A stretch of DNA of 64,000 bases from JAKALD01 sp963817785 (lineage in GTDB: Bacteria; Pseudomonadota; Gammaproteobacteria; Burkholderiales; SG8-39), in the NCBI GenBank assembly GCA_963817785.1, contig CAWFPL010000002.1, positions 124,001-188,000 of the forward strand. Direction: 5' to 3'. Positions 45,726-53,520 of the stretch are shown here, piece after piece. Both the position numbers and the translations under genes were made by a program. Every line of letters starts with the position of its first letter. The stretch's first letter is position 1. The notes beneath the pieces are model-generated. The model was given only the letters and a program-made list of their open reading frames with translations. It did no database searches and had not been told where the DNA came from.

Positions 45726-47537
45726 ATGGCTCAGACCGGACCTTCCGTCCTGCTGCCTTCGCAGGTGGCCACCGCACCCGGCGCCGAAGGCTGGGAGCGG
45801 ATGTATCCCTACTTCACCCGCTTCCGGCCCGAAGACGACGGGCGCTTCTGGTTCTACAATGGCATGCACTTTCCGGAGCCGATGCCGTCCTTCGACATCA
45901 TCACGGCCGAGGCGGCCTACTGTGCGCTGGGGGCAATGACGACCCGCGTGTTCGCGATTCCCACGGCGCTGGGCATCGATCACCGCATCGTCAATGGCCG
46001 CGTCTACATCAGCGCCATGCCGGTCACCGACCCGAAGGAGATCGAGCGCCGCGCGCAAGTCTTCCAGCAGCGCGCGTTCTATTACTTCGAGCACTGGAAC
46101 GAGTTCTACGAGCGCTGGAAGGAGCGCATGCTCGCCCTCATCCGCGACACCGAGTCCATCGCCGTCCCGGGGCTGCCGGAGTTCGAGGACGAGGCGGTGG
46201 TGAAGAACGTCACCGGCGTCGCGCAGAACCAGGCCATCTTCGAGGGCTTCCACAAGGCGCTGGATAACTACTACCGCATGTGGCAGCACCACCTCGAGTT
46301 CCTGATCCTCGGCTACGGCGCCTACCTGACCTTCTTCGAGTTCTGCAAGAAGGTCTTTCCGGAGATCCCCGACCAGACGGTCTCGCGCATGGTGGCTGGC
46401 GTCGACGTGCTGATGTTCCGGCCCGACGACGAGCTGAAGGGGCTCGCGCGCCTGGCCGTGCAAAGCGGGCTGGACGATCTGTTCGTCGAGGGCCGTCCGG
46501 TCGGCGAACTGCTCGCCGCGGTGAAGGCGCGCGGCGAGGCGGGGGCGCGCTGGCTGGCGGCGCTCGACAAGGCGCGCGACCCATGGTTCAACATCTCCAC
46601 CGGCGACGGCTTCTACCACCACCACCGCAGCTGGAACGACGACATGGCGATCCCGATGTCCGCGCTGCCGCGCTACATCGCCGAGCTGAAGGCCGGCCGC
46701 AGCCTGGACCGTCCGACAGAGGAACTGCGTCGCGAGCGCGACCGCATTACGCGGGAATACCGCGCCCTGCTCGCCACCGATGCCGACCGCGCCACGTTCG
46801 ATCAGCTGCTCGGGCTCGCGCACCTGGTATTCCCCTACGTGGAAGACCACAAGATCTACTGCGAGCACTGGCTGGCGATGGCCTTCTTCAAGAAGATGCG
46901 CCAGTTCGGGCAGCTGCTCGCGGCGCACGGCGTCCTCGACGATGCCGAGGACCTGTTCCAGCTCCAGCGCAGCGAAGCGCTGCAGGCCCTGTCGGACCTG
47001 AGCCTCGCCTGGAGCGCCGGCACGCCGCCCCGCGGCAAGGCCCATTGGCGTCCGCTGGTCGCGGAGCGCCGCGCGATGCTCAAGAAGCTCGCCGAGTGGC
47101 AGCCGCCGGCGGCACTCGGCCCGATCCCCAAGGTTATCAACGACCCGCTGTTGAACATGCTCTGGGGCATCACCTCAGAGCAGTTGACGATGTGGAGCAT
47201 GCCGCCGGCATCGGGCGACGAGCTGCGCGGGTTCGCCGCGTCGCCGGGGGTCGCCGAGGGCATCGCGCGAGTGGTTCGCAGCGTCGACGAGATCGCATCG
47301 GTGCGCGACGGCGAGGTGCTGGTGTGTCCGGTGACCGCGCCCAGCTGGGCGCCGATTTTCGGCAAGATCCGGGCCGCGGTCTCCGACATCGGGGGCACGA
47401 TGTCACACGCGGCCATCGTCGCGCGCGAATACGGCATGCCCGCGGTGGTGGGAACGGGCCACGGCACCAAGGTCATCAAGACCGGGCAGCGGGTGCGCGT
47501 GGACGGCAACGAGGGACGCGTGACGGTACTGCCCTGA
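45726..47537 (+). CDS. PpsA-like phosphotransfer subunit (phenylphosphate synthase/PEP synthase family), second copy
   Basis: A 603-residue paralogue of the PpsA at 56160: shared EGWERMYPY, FWFYNGMHFPEP, GIDHRIVNGRVYIS, DPWFNIS and the C-terminal swivelling phosphohistidine domain GGTMSHAAIVAREYGMP, with the phosphorylatable His561 and the same 42 residues after it as in PpsA. PpsA-type subunits accept phosphate from the ATP-binding PpsB subunit on this His and pass it to a small substrate. The start at 45726 has GGAGGA at 45713-45718; an ATG at 45711 precedes that site. The operon then encodes a PpsB homologue, a biotin carrier and a carboxyltransferase, so the phosphate acceptor may be something other than phenol. 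It might be an enolisable ketone or bicarbonate. Confidence 0.85.
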   Translation: MAQTGPSVLLPSQVATAPGAEGWERMYPYFTRFRPEDDGRFWFYNGMHFPEPMPSFDIITAEAAYCALGAMTTRVFAIPTALGIDHRIVNGRVYISAMPVTDPKEIERRAQVFQQRAFYYFEHWNEFYERWKERMLALIRDTESIAVPGLPEFEDEAVVKNVTGVAQNQAIFEGFHKALDNYYRMWQHHLEFLILGYGAYLTFFEFCKKVFPEIPDQTVSRMVAGVDVLMFRPDDELKGLARLAVQSGLDDLFVEGRPVGELLAAVKARGEAGARWLAALDKARDPWFNISTGDGFYHHHRSWNDDMAIPMSALPRYIAELKAGRSLDRPTEELRRERDRITREYRALLATDADRATFDQLLGLAHLVFPYVEDHKIYCEHWLAMAFFKKMRQFGQLLAAHGVLDDAEDLFQLQRSEALQALSDLSLAWSAGTPPRGKAHWRPLVAERRAMLKKLAEWQPPAALGPIPKVINDPLLNMLWGITSEQLTMWSMPPASGDELRGFAASPGVAEGIARVVRSVDEIASVRDGEVLVCPVTAPSWAPIFGKIRAAVSDIGGTMSHAAIVAREYGMPAVVGTGHGTKVIKTGQRVRVDGNEGRVTVLP

Positions 47538-47547
47538 GGGCCGACAC

Positions 47548-48597
47548 TTGACGACACTGAAATGGTTCCGCGAGATCGGCCTCGCGGACCGCGAGACCGT
47601 GGGCGGCAAGGGGGCCAGCCTGGGTGAGCTCGAGCGCGCCGGCATCCGCGTACCGCCGGGCTTCGTGATCACGGCGCAGGCCTTCGACGCATTTCTGCAG
47701 GCGATCGATCCGCGCGGGGAGGTGCGCGCGGCGATCGAGTCGCTCTCCGAGCACGATCCCAGGCTCGCGGCGACGACGGCCGGGGCCCGCGCCCTGGTCG
47801 AGAGCCGTCCGCTGCCGGAGGCGGTGCGCGCCGCCATCGACGAGTCCTACCTCGCGCTGTACCGGGGCGACGCCGACACGCCGGTGGCCGTGCGCTCGAG
47901 TGCCACGTCGGAAGACAGCGAGGACGCGAGCTTCGCCGGCCTGCAGGACACCTATCTCTGGCTGCGCGGCCTGGACGCAGTGCTCATGCACGTGCGCCGT
48001 TGCTGGGCGAGCCTGTACAGTGAGCCGTCGGTCGCCTACCGCCGCCGCCTGCAGCTTCCGGAGTCCGGCGTGGCCATGGGGGTGGTCGTGCAGCGCATGG
48101 TCGATGCACGCAGCGCCGGCGTGATCTTCACGCGCAGTCCGACCACCGGCGACCGCTCGGTGATCTCGGTGGAAGCAGCGTGGGGTCTCGGCTCGGCCGT
48201 GGTCGGCGGCGAGGTCACGCCCGATCGCTTCACGCTGAACAAGGTCACGCTCGAGGTGCTGTCGCGCACGATCTCGTGCAAGACGGTCCGCCATGTTCCG
48301 GTCGCGGCGGGCGGGGTCGTCGACGAGGCCGTGCCCGACGCCGAGCAGACAGCGCCGAGCGTGTCGGAAGCGGAATTGCAGGAGCTCGCGCGCATCGCCA
48401 AGCGTGTCGAGCAGCACTATGGTCGCCCGCAGGACATCGAATGGGCGATCGACCGTCGCCTGCCGGCAGCCGAGGCCGTACTCCTGTTGCAGAGCAGGCC
48501 GGAGACCGTCTGGTCCAAGCGCGACGCGCAGCCGGTGGTGCCGGCGCGCGCCTCCGCCTTCGACCACCTGATGGCGACGCTGGGCGGCCGGCGCTGA
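47548..48597 (+). CDS. PpsB-like ATP-binding subunit (PEP synthase N-terminal domain), second copy
   Basis: A 349-residue protein matching the ATP-grasp N-terminal part of PEP synthase: VGGKGASLGELERAGIRVPPG (~18-38), VAVRSSATSEDSEDASFAGLQDTYL (~112-136), ARSAGVIFTRSPTTGD, GSAVVGGEVTPDRF and the final LLQSRPETVW. It corresponds to PpsB (58002-59138) but is shorter at the N-terminus. It should hydrolyse ATP to AMP and phosphate while phosphorylating the His561 subunit encoded 10 bases upstream. TTG at 47548 is the best start because the homology begins immediately; no ATG is in range. Confidence 0.85.
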   Translation: MTTLKWFREIGLADRETVGGKGASLGELERAGIRVPPGFVITAQAFDAFLQAIDPRGEVRAAIESLSEHDPRLAATTAGARALVESRPLPEAVRAAIDESYLALYRGDADTPVAVRSSATSEDSEDASFAGLQDTYLWLRGLDAVLMHVRRCWASLYSEPSVAYRRRLQLPESGVAMGVVVQRMVDARSAGVIFTRSPTTGDRSVISVEAAWGLGSAVVGGEVTPDRFTLNKVTLEVLSRTISCKTVRHVPVAAGGVVDEAVPDAEQTAPSVSEAELQELARIAKRVEQHYGRPQDIEWAIDRRLPAAEAVLLLQSRPETVWSKRDAQPVVPARASAFDHLMATLGGRR

Positions 48598-48614
48598 TCT
48601 TCCAACCGCTTGCC

Positions 48615-49070
48615 ATGAGCCTTTCACACGACGATGTCGAGCGCCTGCTGAAGGTCCTGGACGCTTCGCATTTCGACGAACTGCATCTCGAGACCAACGG
48701 TACCCAGCTCACTTTGCGCCGGCGCGCAGCGGCGCCCGCGGGCGAACCGGCGGCGCCGGTGCCCGTTGCGGCGGCCGTTGCGGCACCACGCGTCCAGGCT
48801 CCGGCAGCGGCGCCGCAGCCGGCGCCTGGACTGGTCGAAGTGCGGGCCTCGATGCTCGGCACCTTCTACGGTGCTCCCAAGCCCGGTGCCGAATCGTTCG
48901 TGCGGATCGGCAGCCGCGTCGACCCGGAGACCACCGTCGGGATCATCGAAGTCATGAAGCTCATGAACTCGATGCCCGCCGACGTCGCGGGCGAAGTGGT
49001 CGAAATCCTGGTGCGCGACGGCGACCTGGTCGAGTATGACCAGGTGCTCATGCGCGTGCGCCCGCTCTGA
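48615..49070 (+). CDS. Biotin carboxyl carrier protein (AccB-like)
   Basis: A 151-residue BCCP. Residues 1-37 are an AccB-type start (SHDDVERLLKVLDASHFDELHLE); 38-72 an Ala/Pro-rich swinging linker; 73-151 the biotinyl domain with PGAESFVRIGSRVDPETTVGIIE and the biotinylation motif EVMKLMNSM, biotin on Lys115. The thumb loop of AccB (residues around LGTFYGAPKPGAESF) is present, as in acetyl-CoA carboxylase carriers. A carrier encoded next to a carboxyltransferase and without a biotin carboxylase is unusual; a general AccC might serve it. Confidence 0.9.
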   Translation: MSLSHDDVERLLKVLDASHFDELHLETNGTQLTLRRRAAAPAGEPAAPVPVAAAVAAPRVQAPAAAPQPAPGLVEVRASMLGTFYGAPKPGAESFVRIGSRVDPETTVGIIEVMKLMNSMPADVAGEVVEILVRDGDLVEYDQVLMRVRPL

Positions 49071-49122
49071 GGGCCCGGCATTGTCGACTCGGCAGCCGAT
49101 TGGTCGCGGGGCCGACGCCATC

Positions 49123-50601
49123 ATGAGCGCAAATCCCGTGGATTTCGTCGACACCACGCTGCGTGACGGCAACCAGAGCCTGTGGGGCGCCACCGGCCTG
49201 CGCACGGCCATGATGCTGGCCATCGCGCCGGAGCTCGACCGCGTGGGCTACCGGGCCGTCGACTTCTCCACCAGCACCCACATGGCCGTCACGGTGCGCT
49301 ATCACCGCGAGGATCCCTGGGAACGGCTGCGGCTGGTGAAGGCGAAGATGCCGCGCACGCCGCTGTCGTTCCTGTCGACCGGCATGCGCTTCATCTCCTG
49401 GGAAACCGCGCATCCGGAACTCATGCGGCTGTCCTACCGGCTGCTGGTGCAAAACGGAATCCAGCGCTTCCAGGTGATGGATCCGATGAACCACATGCCG
49501 GCCGTGGCGTCCTGCGCGCGCGACATGCGCGCCGAGGGCGGCGAGGAGATCGTCGCCGCCCTGGTCTACACCGTGAGCCCGGTACACGATGACGCCTACT
49601 TCGCGCGCTGCGCCGCTGAGCTGGCCGGCGTGCCCGAGGTCGACCGCGTCTACCTCAAGGACCCGGGCGGCCTGCTGACGCCCGAGCGCGCGCGCACGCT
49701 GCTGCCCGCGCTGCACCAGGCCCTGGCGGGCAAACCGCTGGAGCTGCACTCGCATTGCACGATCGCGCTGGCGCCGTTCACCTACGCGATCGCGCCCGCG
49801 CTCGGCGCGTCGACGTTGCATACCGCCGCGCGGCCGCTGGCCAACGGCACGAGCCAGCCGGCCATCGAAAACGTCGTCGCCAACCTGCGCGAGGCCGGAC
49901 GCGCGGTCGACCTCGACCTGGACGCGCTTGGCCGCGTGAGCGCGTATTTCAGTCGCCTGGCCGCCGCCGAAGGGCTCGCCGAGGGGGTGCCCCAGGAGTA
50001 CGACGCGCGCTACTTCGGCCACCAGCTGCCGGGCGGCATGATCGGCACGATGCGCCGCCAGCTGCGCGAGCTGCGCCAGGAGCACCGGCTGCCCGAGGTG
50101 TTCGACGAGGTGGTGCGCGTGCGGGCCGAGCTCGGTTACCCGATCATGGTGACGCCGTTGTCGCAGATCGTGGGCACGGTGGCGGTGATGAACGTGCTCG
50201 GCGGCAAGCGCTACGACAAGCTGCCCGACGAAGCGGTGCGCTACGTGCTCGGCCGCTTCGGGACGCCGCCGATGCCGGTGGCCCCCGAGGTGCGTGAACG
50301 CGTGGCGCAGCTGCCGCGCGCGCGCGAGCTCGCGGCGCAGCCGCCGATGCCCGAGCTCTCCGAGCTGCGCCGCCGTGTCGGTGCCCACCTGTCGGACGAG
50401 GACTTCCTGCTTCGTGCGGTGATGCCACCCGACCAGGTGGATGCGATGCGCGCCGCCGGCCCTGCGCTCCGGCAGTACGACCCGGCCCTGTCGCCGATCA
50501 TCGAGTTGGTCGCGGCCCTGGCCGAGCACCGCGACGTCACGCACGTGCGCGTCGTGAGGCCGGGCTTCAAGCTCGAGCTGCGCAGCGGGGCCGCGCGATG
50601 A
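49123..50601 (+). CDS. Biotin-dependent carboxyltransferase (OadA / pyruvate carboxylase B-like)
   Basis: A 492-residue TIM-barrel carboxyltransferase. Metal ligands known from the 5S/OadA/pyruvate carboxylase family are in place: Asp15 (TTLRDGNQSL), the carbamylated Lys179 (YLKDPGGLL), His209 and His211 (ELHSHC). REDPWERLRL, NGTSQPAIENV and the C-terminal helical region (GGMIGTMRRQL, RVRAELGYPIMVTPLSQIVG) also match. But the loop that in OadA and pyruvate carboxylase reads LLRGxN, with the pyruvate-binding Arg, is LSTGMR here (Thr86 at the Arg position), and GGATFD is STSTHM, so the acceptor is probably not pyruvate or oxaloacetate. ATG 49123 is used; a TTG at 49081 is possible. The stop overlaps the HAD gene. 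Confidence 0.85.
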   Translation: MSANPVDFVDTTLRDGNQSLWGATGLRTAMMLAIAPELDRVGYRAVDFSTSTHMAVTVRYHREDPWERLRLVKAKMPRTPLSFLSTGMRFISWETAHPELMRLSYRLLVQNGIQRFQVMDPMNHMPAVASCARDMRAEGGEEIVAALVYTVSPVHDDAYFARCAAELAGVPEVDRVYLKDPGGLLTPERARTLLPALHQALAGKPLELHSHCTIALAPFTYAIAPALGASTLHTAARPLANGTSQPAIENVVANLREAGRAVDLDLDALGRVSAYFSRLAAAEGLAEGVPQEYDARYFGHQLPGGMIGTMRRQLRELRQEHRLPEVFDEVVRVRAELGYPIMVTPLSQIVGTVAVMNVLGGKRYDKLPDEAVRYVLGRFGTPPMPVAPEVRERVAQLPRARELAAQPPMPELSELRRRVGAHLSDEDFLLRAVMPPDQVDAMRAAGPALRQYDPALSPIIELVAALAEHRDVTHVRVVRPGFKLELRSGAAR

Positions 50602-51431
50602 GGGGACGCCTGCAGGGCGTCAAAGGATGGGTCTTCGACGTCGACGGCACGCTCGTGCTCGGCGACCAGCGCCTCTCGGGCTATCGAGCGCTACCGGGAG
50701 CGGTGGCGCTGATCGAGCTCCTGGAGCGGGCCGGCATCCCGTTCGTAGCGTTCACGAACGGCACGACCAAGTCGCCGCGGGACTACGCCGCCACGCTGGA
50801 GCGCATCGGCCTCACCGTCGGCGAGGCGCGGATGCTGACGCCGATCAGCGTCGCGATCGAGGTCTTCCGGCGCCGCAAGTTCCGCAAGGTGCTCGTGCTG
50901 GGCGTCGAGGGAGTTTGGCGGCCGCTCGCCGACGCGGGCTTCGAGGTCATCGTTTCGCCCGTGCGGGCCGACGATGCCGAGGTCGTGCTGGTCGGCTGGC
51001 ACCCCGAATTCGGCCTGCAGGATCTGCAGGCGGCGAGTGCAGCGCTGTGGGGCGGCGCGGCGTTGTACGTCGTGTCGGTGGCGCCCTTCTTCGCAAGTGC
51101 CGGCGGGCGTGTGCTGGGCGTCTCCGGCGCCATCGTCGCGGCGTTGCGCAACATCACGGGCAAGCGCGCCACGGTCCTGGGCAAGCCCTCCGTGCAGGCC
51201 ATGCGCTATGCGAGCCGGCGGCTGGGCGTGCCGGCCGCGCAGATCGCGGTGGTGGGGGACGACCCCGTGCTCGAGGTCGGCATGGCCCTGCGCGCCGGCG
51301 CCGTCGCCATCGGCGTACACACCGGTCTCAACGATGCGGCGGCCTTTGCCTCGCTCGCGCCCGAGAACAGGCCGCACCTGTCGCTCGCCGGCGTGCACGA
51401 ACTGCTGCCGCTGCTGGAATCCGCCTCGTGA
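50598..51431 (+). CDS. HAD-superfamily hydrolase, NagD-like (subfamily IIA)
   Basis: A 277-residue phosphatase. Motif I DVDGTLV (Asp14 nucleophile, Asp16), motif II FTNGTTKSP (Thr/Asn), the C2 cap between ~75 and 200, motif III Lys in LGKPSVQAM, and motif IV VVGDDPVLEVGMALRAG. NagD relatives dephosphorylate small sugars, nucleotides and phenolic phosphates such as p-nitrophenyl phosphate. Translation is coupled to the carboxyltransferase by an ATGA overlap, so it should act in the same pathway, probably removing phosphate from an intermediate or product. Phenylphosphate carboxylase also contains a HAD-type subunit (PpcD), which makes this analogy interesting. Confidence 0.85.
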   Translation: MRGRLQGVKGWVFDVDGTLVLGDQRLSGYRALPGAVALIELLERAGIPFVAFTNGTTKSPRDYAATLERIGLTVGEARMLTPISVAIEVFRRRKFRKVLVLGVEGVWRPLADAGFEVIVSPVRADDAEVVLVGWHPEFGLQDLQAASAALWGGAALYVVSVAPFFASAGGRVLGVSGAIVAALRNITGKRATVLGKPSVQAMRYASRRLGVPAAQIAVVGDDPVLEVGMALRAGAVAIGVHTGLNDAAAFASLAPENRPHLSLAGVHELLPLLESAS

Positions 51432-51452
51432 TCGTCGAACCCGAAACCGTGA

Positions 51453-51472
51453 TGCAGGCACCGTCGCCTGCA
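51453..51472. terminator. Hairpin between convergent genes
   Basis: TGCAGGC (51453-51459), loop ACCGTC, GCCTGCA (51466-51472), a perfect 7-base stem between the end of the HAD gene and the end of the DUF4197 gene. No T-run. Confidence 0.4.
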
Positions 51473-51528
51473 CGGCGAGAGACGACCCGGTTGGTTCGTT
51501 CAAGATTCCCGGCGACTGGTGGCGCCGA

Positions 51529-52209
51529 CTATCTTCGCAGCGCACCGAACACCTTGCTGATGATATCGCTGCCGGCGCCGACCGGATCCTGGCGGATCTT
51601 CTTTTCTTCCTGGGCGACCATGTAGAACAGACCGTCGAGCGTTTTCTGCGTCACGTAGTCATCGAGGTTCGCGTCCTGCTTCTTCACCAGGCCGAACCGT
51701 ACGCCCTTCTCCGCGAACTGATTGTATTTCTCCGCGAGCTTCACCTTGGCGGTCGCCTGCTTCACGATCGGCAGGAACTTCGCACGCAGCGAATCGCTGG
51801 TCGTACGCTCGAAGTACTCGGTCGCCGAGGTCGGGCCGCCGGTGAGGATGCCTTTCGCATCCTGCACGGTCATCTTCTTCACCGCGCTGACGAACAGCGT
51901 CTTCGCCTGCGGAACGGCCGCCTCCGCGGCGCGATTCATGGTGAGCTCCAGCTCGTCGGCATACCTGCCGAGGCCGAAGCTGCGCATCAGGCTCTCATAA
52001 CGCCTGATCGACTCCGGCAGCGGGATCTTGACCGCGGGATTGCCGAAAAAGCCGTCAGTCCTTCCGAGCGTGCTCACCGCGGCGCCGGTGCCCTTCTCGA
52101 GCGCCGCCTTGAGGCCCGCGACCGCGTCCTTGTTGGTGATCTGGCTGATCTGCGCCAGTGCGGCGCAGGCCCATGTCGCGAGAAAAATTGCAATGATTCG
52201 CCTCAGCAC
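51529..52209 (-). CDS. DUF4197 exported protein (intact paralogue)
   Basis: A 226-residue protein with a signal peptide (IIAIFLATWACAALAQ) and the DUF4197 domain: AVAGLKAALEKGTGAAVSTLG, DGFFGNPAVKIPLPES, ADELELTMNRAAEAAVP, MTVQDAKGILTGG, FLPIVKQATAKV, DDYVTQKTLDGLFYMVAQEEKKIRQDP. The GTG at 52209 has GGGAGGA upstream. Function is unknown. It is the complete version of the broken gene at 1745-2281. Confidence 0.87.
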   Translation of the reverse strand: MLRRIIAIFLATWACAALAQISQITNKDAVAGLKAALEKGTGAAVSTLGRTDGFFGNPAVKIPLPESIRRYESLMRSFGLGRYADELELTMNRAAEAAVPQAKTLFVSAVKKMTVQDAKGILTGGPTSATEYFERTTSDSLRAKFLPIVKQATAKVKLAEKYNQFAEKGVRFGLVKKQDANLDDYVTQKTLDGLFYMVAQEEKKIRQDPVGAGSDIISKVFGALRR

Positions 52210-52640
52210 GGTTCCTCCCACTTTGCGTTGGTTTGATGCACGCGCCCGCCCGCCGATACGCCAGGCAGGTCGGCGGCCCGCTCCGTATCGCGTAGGCGCC
52301 GCGGCAGCCGTGACAGCATAGCCCGATACACCAGGCGTCATGGCAGGGACCCTCATCGAGCTTCCCGGGACGCTCCGCTCCCGACGTCCAGCCTGAGACG
52401 CGTGTCGACGGTGTCCCGCCCCGTTTCGCTGACCGCCTCTGGTTTGCCGGTATTGGGCATGCCGTGTTGATGTGGGTCAAGCCACGGATGACGGGTATGC
52501 CCCCTCAAGGGAGCGAGTTCGGCGCTCCATTCACTTGACGGGAACCTTGCGCGGGCAGTTGACGTTCATGCCGAAGCGGTCGCCGCGCTTGAGGGTTCCG
52601 GCAAAGTGTGGAAGGATGGGCGCATCGCGCCGGAGGTGGC
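52210..52640. other. 431-base intergenic region with one FNR/Anr-like box
   Basis: No gene is supported. A short minus-strand frame near 52531-52600 ends RGDRFGMNVNCPRKVPVK, which looks protein-like but has no start or family match. The only clear signal is the FNR-like site described separately. No strong promoter hexamers were found for either flanking gene. Confidence 0.5.
52467..52480. promoter_or_regulatory. FNR/Anr-like box
   Basis: TTGATGTGGGTCAA matches TTGAT-N4-ATCAA at nine of ten positions. Centre is 167 bases upstream of the 52641 start codon and 265 bases upstream of the DUF4197 start. No -10 element at the expected spacing could be identified for either direction. Confidence 0.5.
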
Positions 52641-53003
52641 ATGAGCGCTCGCAACAAAATCTTGCGCCCGGCAGTGGCCTGCGTCCTGGTTGGAACGCTC
52701 GCCGCCTGGGTTCCGCTCGCAGCGCAGGCGCAATCCTGTCCGCCCGGCTATTACTACGCGAGCGACGGCTATTGCTACCCTGGGCCGCCGCCCAGCTACG
52801 CGCCGCCGGCGTATGACGCGGCGCCGCCAGTCTCGACACCCCCGGTCGTGACGGACGGTTTGATGATCGGTCTCGGCGTGCTCCTCGGCGGCATCCTGCT
52901 AAGCGGCCACGGCGACCATCGCGGCCGCCCGGAGGAACGCCGCCCGCCGCCCAGGCGCGGTCCGCCGGAGCGGCGGCGCTCATACGAACACGAGCGTCGC
53001 TGA
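52641..53003 (+). CDS. Small Pro/Tyr-rich exported protein
   Basis: A 120-residue protein with a signal peptide ending VPLAAQAQ near residue 33, then SCPPGYYYASDGYCYPGPPPSYAPPAY (two cysteines, Pro/Tyr rich), a glycine-rich hydrophobic segment (LMIGLGVLLGGILLSG, residues ~82-97) and an Arg/Pro tail. Resembles small outer-layer or matrix-type proteins of unknown function. ATG at 52641 has GGAGGTGG upstream. The next gene follows after 22 bases. Confidence 0.7.
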   Translation: MSARNKILRPAVACVLVGTLAAWVPLAAQAQSCPPGYYYASDGYCYPGPPPSYAPPAYDAAPPVSTPPVVTDGLMIGLGVLLGGILLSGHGDHRGRPEERRPPPRRGPPERRRSYEHERR

Positions 53004-53025
53004 CCAGGCTCATGGAGATCAAGTC

Positions 53026-53475
53026 ATGAAAATCCCGTCCTTCGCCGTGGGCATCTCTGCCGCGTTGCTGCTCGCCGTACCATCGGTCGCGCTCGCCCAA
53101 AGCGCGCCGCCGAGCACGCCCGCGCCGGCCAGGGCGGCGATCGCCAATCGCGTCGAGCAGCGCATCAAGAGTCTTCACGCGCAACTCATGATCACGTCCT
53201 CCGAGGCGCCGCAATGGGCCGCGGTGGCCCAGGCGATGCGTGACGACGCAGAGACCGTCGGCGCGCTGATACGGCAGCGAAGGGAGAAGGCGGAAACGAT
53301 GAACGCGGTGGACGATCTGCGCGCCTACCAGGCGATCGCCGAAGCCCACGCCGCCGGCGTAGCCAACCTGGTTTCGGCGTTCGAGGCGCTGTACGCCGTC
53401 ATGCCGCCCAGGCAGCAGAAGAACGCCGACGAGGTGTTCGCGAAAGCGATGCACCGGCGGGCGGCGAAGAAATAG
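53026..53475 (+). CDS. Spy/CpxP-like periplasmic protein (LTxxQ-type)
   Basis: A 149-residue exported protein: signal peptide (ISAALLLAVPSVALAQ), a proline-rich linker, then two long helices (ANRVEQRIKSLHAQLMITSSEAPQWAAVAQAMRDDA; LVSAFEALYAVMPPRQQKNADEVF). The LHAQLMIT.S...QW and LY.VMPPRQQ spacing is that of the LTxxQ (Spy/CpxP) periplasmic chaperone family, though the Thr of the motif differs. A role in envelope stress is likely but inferred from fold. Confidence 0.75.
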   Translation: MKIPSFAVGISAALLLAVPSVALAQSAPPSTPAPARAAIANRVEQRIKSLHAQLMITSSEAPQWAAVAQAMRDDAETVGALIRQRREKAETMNAVDDLRAYQAIAEAHAAGVANLVSAFEALYAVMPPRQQKNADEVFAKAMHRRAAKK

Positions 53476-53520
53476 GCGGACTAGGGCGGCGACCCCGTGG
53501 CGTGACCAGGTTGCCGCGGG

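Noticed and set aside
45726..48597. Reading the block A dikinase as a split phosphoenolpyruvate synthase
   Set aside because: The first ~300 residues of the larger subunit match phenylphosphate synthase PpsA (GWERMYPY, HRIINGYVYIS-type strings) and not the PEP/pyruvate TIM-barrel of PEP synthase, which is missing from both subunits.
48615..50601. Block A carrier and carboxyltransferase as an ordinary oxaloacetate decarboxylase or pyruvate carboxylase
   Set aside because: There is no sodium-pump OadB/OadG, no biotin carboxylase domain, and the pyruvate-contacting arginine loop is changed.
50598..51431. NagD-like HAD as part of N-acetylglucosamine metabolism
   Set aside because: No amino-sugar genes are nearby and its start overlaps the carboxyltransferase stop, so a role in the block A pathway is more likely.
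52531..52600. Minus-strand frame ending RGDRFGMNVNCPRKVPVK as a small gene
   Set aside because: The stretch looks protein-like at its end, but there is no start codon with a ribosome binding site before it and the frame upstream runs through the opposite gene in low-complexity sequence.
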